Shown: piece after piece, positions 1-5,880 of the stretch
How positions within the stretch are numbered: the stretch's first letter is position 1
Layout of the letters: each line of letters starts with the position of its first letter
From: Dehalococcoidia bacterium
Lineage (GTDB): Bacteria; Chloroflexota; Dehalococcoidia; UBA6926
Direction: 5' to 3'
Assembly (NCBI GenBank): GCA_012271225.1
Contig: JAAXGS010000059.1
Span: 1-11,495 of the forward strand
DNA length: 11,495 nt
Made by a program: the position numbers and the translations under genes
The notes under the pieces: model-generated
Database searches by the model: none
What the model saw: the letters and a program-made list of their open reading frames with translations, nothing else
Told to the model about the DNA's origin: nothing

Positions 1-141
1 CTCCCCGCCGTACTGCGGGTGAGGATGGCAGATGACGACGCCCGCCGCCGCGCCGGCGGAGGACGCCTGATCCGGAAGGTCCAACTGCCCCTCAAGGACA
101 ATGCCGTCGGTCGAGTTGATGCGGACGGTTCGCGTCTGAAT
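1..141 (-). CDS. alpha/beta hydrolase, N-terminal part (runs off left edge)
   Basis: Reading the minus strand from 141 gives (I/M)QTRTVRINSTDGIVLEG, then a short acidic/Ala-rich stretch, then GVVICHPHPQYGGE at the window edge. The HPHPxxGG segment after a hydrophobic beta strand is typical of the dienelactone-hydrolase-like alpha/beta hydrolases, where it helps form the oxyanion hole. The nucleophile, Asp and His lie outside the window, so the substrate cannot be named. The frame is open upstream to a stop at 208-210 but contains no ATG, GTG or TTG before the conserved region. The best start is ATT at 141-139, seven bases after GGGAGG (154-149). It is divergent from the flavin reductase gene at 368. 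I am fairly sure of the family and less sure of the start codon. Confidence 0.68.
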   Translation of the reverse strand, partial: MQTRTVRINSTDGIVLEGQLDLPDQASSAGAAAGVVICHPHPQYGGE

Positions 142-367
142 GCTGTCGCCTCCCGTGAATGAATACCCGGCGAATACCCGGCAAGCGCTCCCCGCAGGGC
201 GGGCGGCTCACCGGCAGGCCATCGTCATGCCGGCGCAGGGCGCATATGCCCCGGCGCGTGGCGAGTGCCGCGCTCACTATAGTGCAGCGCGATTGTGGCC
301 GTCGATATAATTATGTGACAGGGTTCACGACATCGCAGCAGGACGGAAAGAGCGCGGGGAGGTCTCA
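142..367. promoter_or_regulatory. divergent intergenic region with repeats and a candidate promoter
   Basis: This is the non-coding gap between the hydrolase (minus) and the reductase (plus). It contains two abutting perfect copies of GAATACCCGGC (161-171 and 172-182) just upstream of the hydrolase RBS. It also has a perfect 10-bp palindrome CACTATAGTG (275-284) and an exact TATAAT at 306-311 that could be the -10 box for the reductase gene. No good -35 box sits 16-18 bases before it (283-288 is TGCAGC), so the promoter call is weak. The reductase RBS GGGGAGG is at 356-362. Confidence 0.35.
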
Positions 368-1144
368 ATGGTCGGCACGCAGGAACGGTCGCAGGAGGAT
401 AGCCGCCCGGTTCGCAGGGCGCCGCCGCCCATGGCGGCGGCGCGCATTGTTGAGCGGCGGGATCTGACGGAAGACCTGTGGATCATCAGGCTGGAGCCGT
501 CAGTCGAAAGGTTTGCGTTCAAGCCGGGGCAGTACTGCACAATCGGCGCGGAGGGCATTGAGCGCCCGTACTCCATTGTGTCCGCGCCGGAGGAGCCGCT
601 GATCGAGCTCTTTGTTGAGCTTGTTCCGCCGCCGGAGGGGCAGTTGACCCCCATCCTGCATCGCATGGGCGTCGGCGCAGAGGTGAGTCTGCGCCCCAAG
701 CCAAAGGGCATCTTCACGCTGGACCGCACGGCGAAGACGCACGTGTTCGTCTCCACCGTCACCGGCGTCGCGCCCACCGTGAGCATCCTGCGCCACGCGA
801 TCATGACGGGAGAAACCGCGGACAAACAGTTCCACGTCCTCGACGGCGGCAGCTATCAGGATGAGTTGGCCTACTCCGATGAGCTGCGCGCCCTGGCGGA
901 ACGGCACGATTTCATCCGGTTTACGCCGACGGTCAGCCGTCCGAATGATCCGCGCAACGCCGGATGGATGGGCGCGACGGGCCGCGTGAACACCCTGGTG
1001 GAGGACTATCTGCGTGACAACGACCTGGATCCGGAGACGACGCTGGTCTATGCCTGCGGCCACCCGGGCATGATTGAGGACGTTAAGCAGCGGATGGTCC
1101 ACATCGGATACCTCGTCAAGGAAGAACGCTTCTGGAAGGACTGA
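368..1144 (+). CDS. ferredoxin--NADP+ reductase-like FAD/NAD(P)-binding oxidoreductase
   Basis: The 258-residue protein has the layout of the bacterial Fpr branch of the ferredoxin reductase superfamily. A beta-barrel FAD domain comes first, with GQYC (about 54-57) and the flavin-binding RPYS (66-69). A Rossmann NAD(P) domain follows, with TGVAPTVSI (about 132-140) and the late CGHPGMIEDV motif (about 230-239). It ends in an aromatic tail, RFWKD, as in many Fpr enzymes where the last aromatic residue stacks on FAD. These enzymes move electrons between NADPH and ferredoxin or flavodoxin in the cytoplasm. The length fits the family. The ATG at 368 is preceded by GGGGAGG with a five-base gap. 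The first roughly 22 residues are an extra polar extension; an internal ATG at 431 lacks an RBS. No iron-sulfur Cys cluster is seen, so it is not a dioxygenase-type fused reductase. The electron partner is unknown. Confidence 0.85.
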   Translation: MVGTQERSQEDSRPVRRAPPPMAAARIVERRDLTEDLWIIRLEPSVERFAFKPGQYCTIGAEGIERPYSIVSAPEEPLIELFVELVPPPEGQLTPILHRMGVGAEVSLRPKPKGIFTLDRTAKTHVFVSTVTGVAPTVSILRHAIMTGETADKQFHVLDGGSYQDELAYSDELRALAERHDFIRFTPTVSRPNDPRNAGWMGATGRVNTLVEDYLRDNDLDPETTLVYACGHPGMIEDVKQRMVHIGYLVKEERFWKD

Positions 1145-1226
1145 ATTCCGCCCGCCCGAACCCTACGAAGGCGAGGATGCACCACGACTCACTCGGCGCT
1201 TCTTGTAGGCTGACAAGCCCGGAATC

Positions 1227-1436
1227 CTAAGCCCGTTCAAATTCCTCTCTTGAAAGGCCCAAGTCTCTACGTATTGCGTGGACTGTTCCTGTGGCCAGAT
1301 CGCGATTGCCGTGTCGCGGAACGGTGGTGTCGCGATTGTTGGCCGGGTTTATCCAGATCTCGTGTGAGCCGCCTGCTTGTCGATCAAATTCGCATCCCAA
1401 TCGTCGGAGTTTTCGAGTAAGTTCCCGATAGGTCAT
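1227..1436 (-). CDS. hicA: HicA-type mRNA interferase toxin
   Basis: A 69-residue basic protein with the HicA (YcfA) double-stranded-RNA-binding-like fold signature. It opens with the REL..KLRRLGCEF helix, followed by GGSHEIW, whose His is the catalytic residue in HicA toxins, then a TVPRHGNRDLATGTVHAI segment, and ends near a C-terminal helix. HicA toxins cleave mRNA and are neutralised by HicB. The ATG overlaps the stop of the upstream hicB gene as ATGA (1433-1436), so the two are translationally coupled. The order is antitoxin first, the reverse of E. coli hicAB but common elsewhere. It faces the reductase gene, with about 80 bases between the two gene ends. Confidence 0.9.
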   Translation of the reverse strand: MTYRELTRKLRRLGCEFDRQAGGSHEIWINPANNRDTTVPRHGNRDLATGTVHAIRRDLGLSREEFERA

Positions 1437-1708
1437 ACAGCTACAGATATTCTGCCCTGTCCGGCTTGGAGCCGGGCTATCGTCTCAGGCAGGGGCTTTC
1501 CGCGATCCTTGTATGAGAGGATGAACTGTTCGGCGACCGCGCTCAGTTCGGCGAGGGTCTCCTTGGCAGTCTCCGCCCACGCGCGGCATCCGGGAAGTTC
1601 CGGAATCTCGGCCATGTAAAGCCCGCCCTGCTCATCAGAGGGCTCATGCAGGATGTAATCCAACTGATACAGTTCCACGCCTTTACCCTTACTTTCTGTG
1701 GACACCAT
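1433..1708 (-). CDS. hicB: HicB-family antitoxin (short form)
   Basis: A 91-residue protein with the degraded RNase-H-like HicB core. The typical segment is GLYMAEIPELPGCRAWAET followed by KETLAELSAVAEQFILSYKDRGKPLP. It is expected to bind and neutralise the HicA encoded directly after it. No added ribbon-helix-helix or HTH DNA-binding domain is visible after the core, so autoregulation by this protein is uncertain. The ATG at 1708 is followed directly by GTG, and no strong RBS is seen; the gene begins only 18 bases after the stop of the mrfA-type helicase, so it may be read from the same transcript. It overlaps hicA by four bases. Confidence 0.85.
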   Translation of the reverse strand: MVSTESKGKGVELYQLDYILHEPSDEQGGLYMAEIPELPGCRAWAETAKETLAELSAVAEQFILSYKDRGKPLPETIARLQAGQGRISVAV

Positions 1709-1726
1709 TCTACCGCTCAGTGCTCG

Positions 1727-4060
1727 TTATTGCGCCTCCCCCAGCAGCATCTCCAGCAGCAGGCGCGCGCCTCTCTTGTCCAGCGACTCATTGTTGTTGC
1801 CGCATTTGGGCGACTGGACGCATGACGGACAGCCGTCGTCCCCGCACGGGCATTCCGCCAGCATGGCGCGCGTCGCCTCCCAGAGTTCCCGAGTGATGTC
1901 GTAGCCGCGCTCAGCGATGCCCACCCCGCCGCGTATGCCGTCGTAGATGAAAATCGTTGCCTTTTGCGTGTCCTGGTGCTGGGGCGTGGAGATGCCGCCG
2001 ATGTCCGCGCGGTCGCACAGGGCGAACAGCGGCAGCAGGCTGATTGCGGCGTGCTCCAGGGCGTGGAGCGCGCCGGGGACGCTCACGCCGCGTTTCGCGA
2101 GCGCCTCCACCGTCTTGGCGGGCACGGTCCACCACAGCGCGGCGGTCTCAAAGCTGCGCGAGGGCAGATCCAGCGCGGAGCGGTCCGCCTCCTCATTGGA
2201 ATAGTGATGACGCCGCGACATCGCGTAGACCGTCCGCGTCACGTCGACCGTGCCGAGCGACACCTGCGTGTTCCCCTCCTGCCGGGCGCGCTGCGTCTCC
2301 GTTATGCTCAGATCAACGTGCGTCAGTGATTGCGTGTAGTAGCTCAGGCGGGCGGGCTCAAGGTTGACGGTGCGCGTCCGGAGGTTCAACTCCGAGACGA
2401 TGAACTCCTCGCCGCGGTGGAGGTAGATGGCGCCCTCGTGCGCATCGACAAAGGCGTGGTCCTCGTCAATCGTCTCCAGCACCCGCCCCGTGCTCTGCTC
2501 AACCAGCATGTACCGCTCCCCGGATGTCGCCCTCAGGTTGACGTCGCTCGCGGGGTGCGTTCCCGCCCGGGGATGAACGTGCCACTGCGCGGCGTCGCCC
2601 CTGTCCCGCGCGCTGAGGAGGCCCGCGGTCAGCAGTCGGCCGATGGCGGCCTCCGCCGCGTCCGGCCCGCCGAAGAGAGCGGCGTCGTCCGGAATCGAGC
2701 CGAGCGGGGCCTCGTGCGCCGCGCACACAAGGTGCGGGTCAAGGATGTGCGGGTTTGTGGGTGAGATGCGGGCGTGCTCCATGCCGCGGCGGAAGAGGAT
2801 ATCCGGGTGGCGCGCCAGATACTGCTCAAGCGGGTTGTCAGACATGACCATGATGGACAGGGCGCGCTCCCCGCGCCGCCCGGCCCGGCCCGCCTGCTGA
2901 AACGTCGCGGCCAGTGAGCCCGGATAGCCGTTCAGCAGCGTCACGTCCAGGGCGCCGATGTCGATGCCCAGCTCCAGCGCGTTTGTCGTCACGACGCCCG
3001 TCAACTCGCCGCCGGCGAGCTTGCCTTCGATCTCGCGCCGCTCCTCCGGCACGTAGCCGGCGCGGTAGGAGCTCACCCGCCCCGATCCCGTCCCCGTGTG
3101 CTGCGCCAGCCGCTCCTCCGCGTACCGATACATCAGCTCCGCCGTGTGCCGCGTGCGGACGAACGCAAGCGTGCGCCGTCCCTCCGCGACGAAAAACGAG
3201 AAGAGGTTTGCGCCCTCATTGAGGGTGCTGCGCCTCCGCTCCTGCGTTTTCCCCGGCGTCGTGATGATGGGCGGATTCCACAGGACGAACTCGCGCCCGC
3301 TGTGCGGCGCGCCGTCCTCTGTGACGGCCTCCACCGCAAGCCCCGTCAACTGCTCCGCGTGCTCGCGGGGATTGCCCAGCGTGGCGGAGGTGACGATGAA
3401 CTGCGGCCGCGCGCCGTAGCGACGGCACAGCCTGCGGAGACGGCGAAGCAGCAGCGCGACATGGGAGCCGAACACGCCGCGGTACATGTGCGCCTCATCT
3501 ATGATGACAAATCGCAGGTTGCGCAAAAGGCGCGACCACAGATTGTGATTGGGCAGGATGCCGATATGCAGCATCTCCGGGTTGGTCAGGAGAAGCCGCG
3601 CCGACCGCCGAATGCCGGCGCGCTCATGCTGCGGCGTGTCGCCGTCATAGGTTGCAGCCGGCGGCTGTTTGGGGAGGGGGGCGGTCAACTGCCGCAGCGC
3701 GCGCAGCTGGTCCTGCGCCAAAGCCTTGGCCGGAAACAGATACAGCGCCGTTGCGCCCCGCGCCGACGGATCCAGGCAGGCGTTCAGGACGGGGACGTTG
3801 TAGCACAGGCTCTTGCCGGAGGCGGCGCCGGTGGCCACCACCACGTTGCGGCCCTGATGCAGCGCGTCAATGGCCTGCGCCTGATGCGAGTAGAAACGGT
3901 CGATGCCCCGCAGCTCCAGCGCGTTCCGCAGCAGCGGATGGAGCGGCGCTCTCACGCGGCCATAGGCCGCGGAGCTGTGGGGCATGGACTCCACATGCGC
4001 GATCTGCCTCTGATAGCCGTCGCCTGACCGCAGCTGATTGAGAAAGGCCTGCGTATCCAG
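1727..4060 (-). CDS. mrfA: MrfA/YprA-type DEAD/DEAH-box helicase with C-terminal DUF1998 Zn region
   Basis: An ATP-dependent superfamily 2 helicase of about 777 residues. Numbered from the internal GTG at 3994 (add 22 for the full protein), the motifs are: Walker A ATGAASGKS (54-62, Lys61), DEAH (166-169), SAT (203-205), motif V TTNALELGIDIG (336-347) and motif VI QQAGRAGRRG (366-375). The C-terminal Cys cluster CPCGDDGCPSC...C (715-731) is the Zn-binding part of the DUF1998/MZB region. The B. subtilis MrfA works in mitomycin-type DNA repair with the MrfB nuclease; no mrfB is visible here. The usual first standard start (GTG 3994) cuts off a conserved-looking N-terminus. In-frame sequence from CTG 4060 reads LDTQAFLNQLRSG..YQRQIAHVE, like family N-termini, and has GGGAGGG (4077-4071) in RBS position. 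The frame stops at 4096-4094 and has no ATG, GTG or TTG between. The gene is followed by hicBA. Confidence 0.88.
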   Translation of the reverse strand: MDTQAFLNQLRSGDGYQRQIAHVESMPHSSAAYGRVRAPLHPLLRNALELRGIDRFYSHQAQAIDALHQGRNVVVATGAASGKSLCYNVPVLNACLDPSARGATALYLFPAKALAQDQLRALRQLTAPLPKQPPAATYDGDTPQHERAGIRRSARLLLTNPEMLHIGILPNHNLWSRLLRNLRFVIIDEAHMYRGVFGSHVALLLRRLRRLCRRYGARPQFIVTSATLGNPREHAEQLTGLAVEAVTEDGAPHSGREFVLWNPPIITTPGKTQERRRSTLNEGANLFSFFVAEGRRTLAFVRTRHTAELMYRYAEERLAQHTGTGSGRVSSYRAGYVPEERREIEGKLAGGELTGVVTTNALELGIDIGALDVTLLNGYPGSLAATFQQAGRAGRRGERALSIMVMSDNPLEQYLARHPDILFRRGMEHARISPTNPHILDPHLVCAAHEAPLGSIPDDAALFGGPDAAEAAIGRLLTAGLLSARDRGDAAQWHVHPRAGTHPASDVNLRATSGERYMLVEQSTGRVLETIDEDHAFVDAHEGAIYLHRGEEFIVSELNLRTRTVNLEPARLSYYTQSLTHVDLSITETQRARQEGNTQVSLGTVDVTRTVYAMSRRHHYSNEEADRSALDLPSRSFETAALWWTVPAKTVEALAKRGVSVPGALHALEHAAISLLPLFALCDRADIGGISTPQHQDTQKATIFIYDGIRGGVGIAERGYDITRELWEATRAMLAECPCGDDGCPSCVQSPKCGNNNESLDKRGARLLLEMLLGEAQ

Positions 4061-4306
4061 CGTTCTGTCTCCCTCCCGCGCTATCCTGCCGCCTCACTGT
4101 CCGCCATTTCCATGCCGCCCTCGGCGTTCCGGCGCCGCGGTCATTCCCGCGAAAGCATGCCCGCCTCCCGACACCCCAACGCCCCTGTATTGTGACACAC
4201 CCGTTCGGGAGAGAGCGCGACGTGCTGAGGGTTTGACAACCACCCCAACCGCGCTACCGGCAGATGCCTCCGGATGTGTCTGCCCGCCGCCCGTGCGTTT
4301 CCCGTG

Positions 4307-4335
4307 TTGACAGCCGCCCCTGCCGCTGCCAGAAT
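4307..4335 (+). promoter_or_regulatory. sigma70-like promoter for the lipoprotein island
   Basis: An exact TTGACA (-35, 4307-4312) is followed after 17 bases by CAGAAT (-10, 4330-4335, four of six consensus positions). Transcription would start near 4341-4343, precisely where the 14-bp closing stem of the structured element begins, and run into the lipoprotein gene at 4484. A second TTGACA at 4233-4238 has no matching -10 box. Confidence 0.5.
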
Positions 4336-4340
4336 GACCG

Positions 4341-4446
4341 TGCCACAGGAGCGACGGCTTATCTGCCGCCTGCACCAGATTCGTCGGAGACGTGGGGTTC
4401 CCCATGTCTCCTCGCGGACTGGCGCAGTCCGTTCGCTCCTGTGGCA
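4341..4446 (+). ncRNA. cloverleaf-like structured leader element (candidate)
   Basis: A perfect 14-bp inverted repeat closes the element: TGCCACAGGAGCGA (4341-4354) pairs with TCGCTCCTGTGGCA (4433-4446). Inside lie three hairpins in tandem: CGGC/GCCG at 4355-4368; an 11-bp arm pair at 4387-4397 and 4400-4410 (one G-T pair); and a 7-bp stem CGGACTG/CAGTCCG at 4415-4431 with a three-base loop. A promoter-like site ends six bases before it, and the lipoprotein start codon is 37 bases after it. It could be a regulatory 5' leader RNA, a small RNA, or a palindromic mobile repeat. The pairing is seen directly; the role is inferred. I recognise no known riboswitch core. Confidence 0.45.
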
Positions 4447-4483
4447 AGTAGCCTACGTCTGCACGCCGCGAGGGGGCACCTGG

Positions 4484-4732
4484 ATGAAACGGTTTTCCGC
4501 CCTGCTTCTTGTCTTCGCCAGTACGGCGGTCCTTCTCGTTTTGGGCTGTGAAACGGCCAACCAGGAGCCGGCTCCGCCTGAGACTTCCCCGCCAACGGTA
4601 ACGCCTCATCCCAAGGCAATTCTGGTGCCCAGCGGAACCGACATAGGGAACTGGGTAGTGTTCCGTTCAGAGACAGAGGGAGGTGAGCTCGTCGGAGTAG
4701 GTTCTCAAGGCATTATAAACAACCAAATCTAA
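4484..4732 (+). CDS. short lipoprotein, paralogous leader to the protease at 5881
   Basis: An 82-residue protein: MKRF, a hydrophobic signal stretch, then the lipobox LVLGC (Cys22), so it should be lipidated and face outward. Next comes a short Pro/Thr-rich linker (QEPAPPETSPPTVTP) and a tail of about 40 residues with no recognisable domain. The ATG at 4484 has AGGGGG seven bases upstream; longer readings from 4274 would translate the structured leader and are unlikely. The first 40 or so codons closely match the start of the protease lipoprotein at 5881 in both protein and DNA, but the rest does not. It may be a remnant paralog whose protease part was lost, or a separate small lipoprotein made by leader duplication. 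No function can be assigned. Confidence 0.65.
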   Translation: MKRFSALLLVFASTAVLLVLGCETANQEPAPPETSPPTVTPHPKAILVPSGTDIGNWVVFRSETEGGELVGVGSQGIINNQI

Positions 4733-4748
4733 AGGAATGGGAACTAAG

Positions 4749-4946
4749 ATGAACGATAACGAACGCAGAATTAGAGAGCTTGAGCGAGAACTCCAGTACA
4801 TGAGGATGCGGGAGTACGACCGCGGTGGCGACTTCGACATCGGCAAAGTGCTGCTCTGGGGACTCGCTATCGCGGGATCTGTGCTGCTTGTGATGATGGT
4901 CGTGGGGCTGTGCACCATCTCACAGGGCACCACAGTCACTTTCTGA
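4749..4946 (+). CDS. small single-pass membrane protein with N-terminal coiled coil
   Basis: A 65-residue protein from ATG 4749 (MNDNERRIRELERELQYM...). A charged helix of about 25 residues with coiled-coil spacing comes first. One hydrophobic helix follows (VLLWGLAIAGSVLLVMMVVGL, about residues 38-58), then a short polar end. An in-frame ATG at 4737 would add four residues, but it has AGG directly against it, while 4749 has AGGAATGGGA at better spacing. It begins 16 bases after the lipoprotein stop, so the two are probably co-transcribed. I recognise no family; the layout resembles short phage-shock-like or scaffold membrane proteins only in general form. Confidence 0.6.
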   Translation: MNDNERRIRELERELQYMRMREYDRGGDFDIGKVLLWGLAIAGSVLLVMMVVGLCTISQGTTVTF

Positions 4947-4996
4947 GGGCGCAGCCAGTTGGCAATCAAACATCTGAACGCCGCGAGGGGGGCACT

Positions 4997-5416
4997 ATGA
5001 AACACTATCAACCGACGTTCGTCCTGTTGTTCGCGCTTCTTCTTGGGTTCATTGCGACCGCTTGTTCCGGAAATTCTGTCTCCGAACAAACTGCCGAACC
5101 TCCAATCAGAATTTCTGCCATAGAATTGTATGCCCAACGCGAGGCGAATTCGGAGCGTTATGACGCATTGTTTAAAGGCAAGACCGTTCACATAAGTGGA
5201 GTCATCTGTGAGATAGAGAGCGGTGAGATAAGGCTCTATGCTGATGAAGACAGCCAGTCGTTTGGCGTCTGCTTCTTTGACGTGAGACTGGATGACCTCC
5301 CCACCGATGTATTGGCCGCGCCGTCTGTGGGTGACCCTTTCCAGGCAATTTGTGAAGTTGATGAATACATCTTGGGATCGATTTTCCTCAAGGACTGCAG
5401 CGTTCCCAGTGAATGA
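4997..5416 (+). CDS. lipoprotein with tRNA_anti-like OB-fold domain
   Basis: A 139-residue protein. A signal peptide ends in the lipobox IATAC (Cys23), so it is predicted to be membrane-anchored on the outer face. After a short polar linker, residues from about 46 onward fit the tRNA_anti-like OB-fold family. The signs are a helix with NSERYDALFKGKTVHISGVI, a middle strand region around QSFGVCFFD, and the typical close VGDPFQAICEVDEYILGSIFLKDCSV. In this family the OB fold occurs in exported proteins of unknown role, and the name does not imply tRNA binding. The ATG at 4997 follows GAGGGGGG. That RBS region (4978-4995) nearly repeats the one before the lipoprotein at 4484. The frame is open upstream to 4910, but the signal peptide fixes the start. 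Confidence 0.78.
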   Translation: MKHYQPTFVLLFALLLGFIATACSGNSVSEQTAEPPIRISAIELYAQREANSERYDALFKGKTVHISGVICEIESGEIRLYADEDSQSFGVCFFDVRLDDLPTDVLAAPSVGDPFQAICEVDEYILGSIFLKDCSVPSE

Positions 5417-5437
5417 GTCGTGTTGTCGCACCACTTC

Positions 5438-5452
5438 CACACGTCCCGTGTG
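5438..5452. terminator. short hairpin after the OB-fold lipoprotein gene
   Basis: CACACG (5438-5443) pairs with CGTGTG (5447-5452) across a three-base loop, 22 bases after the stop at 5416. No T-run follows, so it is at best a weak or Rho-dependent-type stop or an mRNA 3'-end stabiliser. Confidence 0.2.
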
Positions 5453-5461
5453 TGTTCAGAC

Positions 5462-5596
5462 GTGGAGTTCGACAATCCATTCCGTGCTGGACGCTATGCG
5501 GATTCACGACTTCTTTACGAGCACGGAGAACTGATACATCGCTATGGCAGGCGTATGTACACACTGGATGGCCAGTTACATAAATTACAGATATGA
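5462..5596 (+). CDS. possible 44-residue ORF or gene remnant
   Basis: Starting at GTG 5462, the frame reads VEFDNPFRAGRYADSRLLY, then EHGELIHRYGRRMYTLDGQL, ending at TGA 5596. The mix of charged and aromatic residues and the absence of low-complexity or Ser/Arg runs make it look more protein-like than the shadow frames around it. No clear RBS precedes the GTG, and GTG 5420 or TTG 5423 in the same frame would add a non-protein-like lead. It could be a short gene, the end of a decayed gene, or chance. I do not recognise a family. Confidence 0.3.
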   Translation: MEFDNPFRAGRYADSRLLYEHGELIHRYGRRMYTLDGQLHKLQI

Positions 5597-5597
5597 T
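5569..5597 (+). promoter_or_regulatory. possible promoter for the small two-helix membrane protein
   Basis: TGGCCA (5569-5574, four of six to TTGACA) and TATGAT (5592-5597, five of six to TATAAT) are separated by 17 bases. This puts a start site near 5604, just before the RBS GAGGAGG (5609-5615). It could drive the gene at 5621 and the protease that overlaps it. Confidence 0.35.
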
Positions 5598-5620
5598 GCT
5601 ACGACAAAGAGGAGGATAGT

Positions 5621-5860
5621 ATGCGGAAAGCTGTTTTTGTACTGCTTTCAATCATCACCGCAGTTACAGCGTTCGCCGGTGTGGGAGTTTTTGTTTACTG
5701 GCTGTATGCAGTGTTCACGTGGCAAGTAGAGCATATGATTACAGCTGGAATTGTTTCCATACCACTGTTTATCCTGGGCAGAGCACTCAAGCCGGTGTAC
5801 AATTCGCTCAAGGAAAGGAGAGATGCCCAAAAGGCAAAAGGTGAGGGTCAATCGGGATGA
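5621..5860 (+). CDS. small membrane protein with two hydrophobic helices
   Basis: A 79-residue protein. An N-terminal hydrophobic helix (about residues 5-30, VFVLLSIITAVTAFAGVGVF...) is followed by a second (about 40-54, TAGIVSIPLFILGRA). A basic, charged tail rich in Lys/Arg/Glu ends it and probably faces the cytoplasm. The ATG at 5621 has GAGGAGG five bases upstream, the best RBS in the island. Its TGA overlaps an ATG at 5857 (ATGA), which would couple it to the protease lipoprotein if that ATG is used. No family is recognised. Context suggests a membrane partner of the protease, which is inference. Confidence 0.65.
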   Translation: MRKAVFVLLSIITAVTAFAGVGVFVYWLYAVFTWQVEHMITAGIVSIPLFILGRALKPVYNSLKERRDAQKAKGEGQSG

Positions 5861-5880
5861 CAAATAACGGCGGCACTTGG

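Larger units (their letters stand above)
4061..4483. other. gene-free region with many inverted repeats
   Basis: These 423 bases lie between the divergent mrfA and lipoprotein genes and hold no convincing gene. They contain the mrfA RBS (4071-4077) and a 9-bp inverted repeat CGGTCATTC (4138-4146) / GAATGACCG (4332-4340). A near-palindrome lies at 4259-4284, with GGCAGA/TCTGCC ends and a TCCGGA centre. A promoter-like site is at 4307-4335 and a strongly folded element at 4341-4446. The lipoprotein RBS AGGGGG is at 4471-4476. The CATTCCCGCGAAAGC wording near 4142 resembles dispersed intergenic repeats seen in many bacterial genomes, so part of this may be a repeat element. Confidence 0.5.

Noticed and set aside
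500..1102. 200-codon minus-strand open frame
   Set aside because: It is opposite the flavin reductase gene, which carries all family motifs; the product is Arg-rich and unlike any protein I know.
1161..1208. terminator between the reductase and hicA
   Set aside because: CCTACGAAG and CTTCTTGTAGG can pair only with a bulge across a loop of about 29 bases, and no T-run follows.
3098..4027. 309-codon plus-strand open frame
   Set aside because: It is the antisense shadow of the helicase gene, whose motifs are complete on the minus strand; high GC leaves long open frames by chance.
4341..4446. tRNA gene
   Set aside because: The shape is cloverleaf-like, but at 106 nt with a 14-bp closing stem and no T-loop or anticodon-arm consensus it is not a tRNA.
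4667..5440. 257-codon open frame on the minus strand
   Set aside because: It lies opposite three plus-strand genes with lipoprotein signals or a membrane helix and an OB-fold match, and its protein is Ser/Arg-rich without family features.
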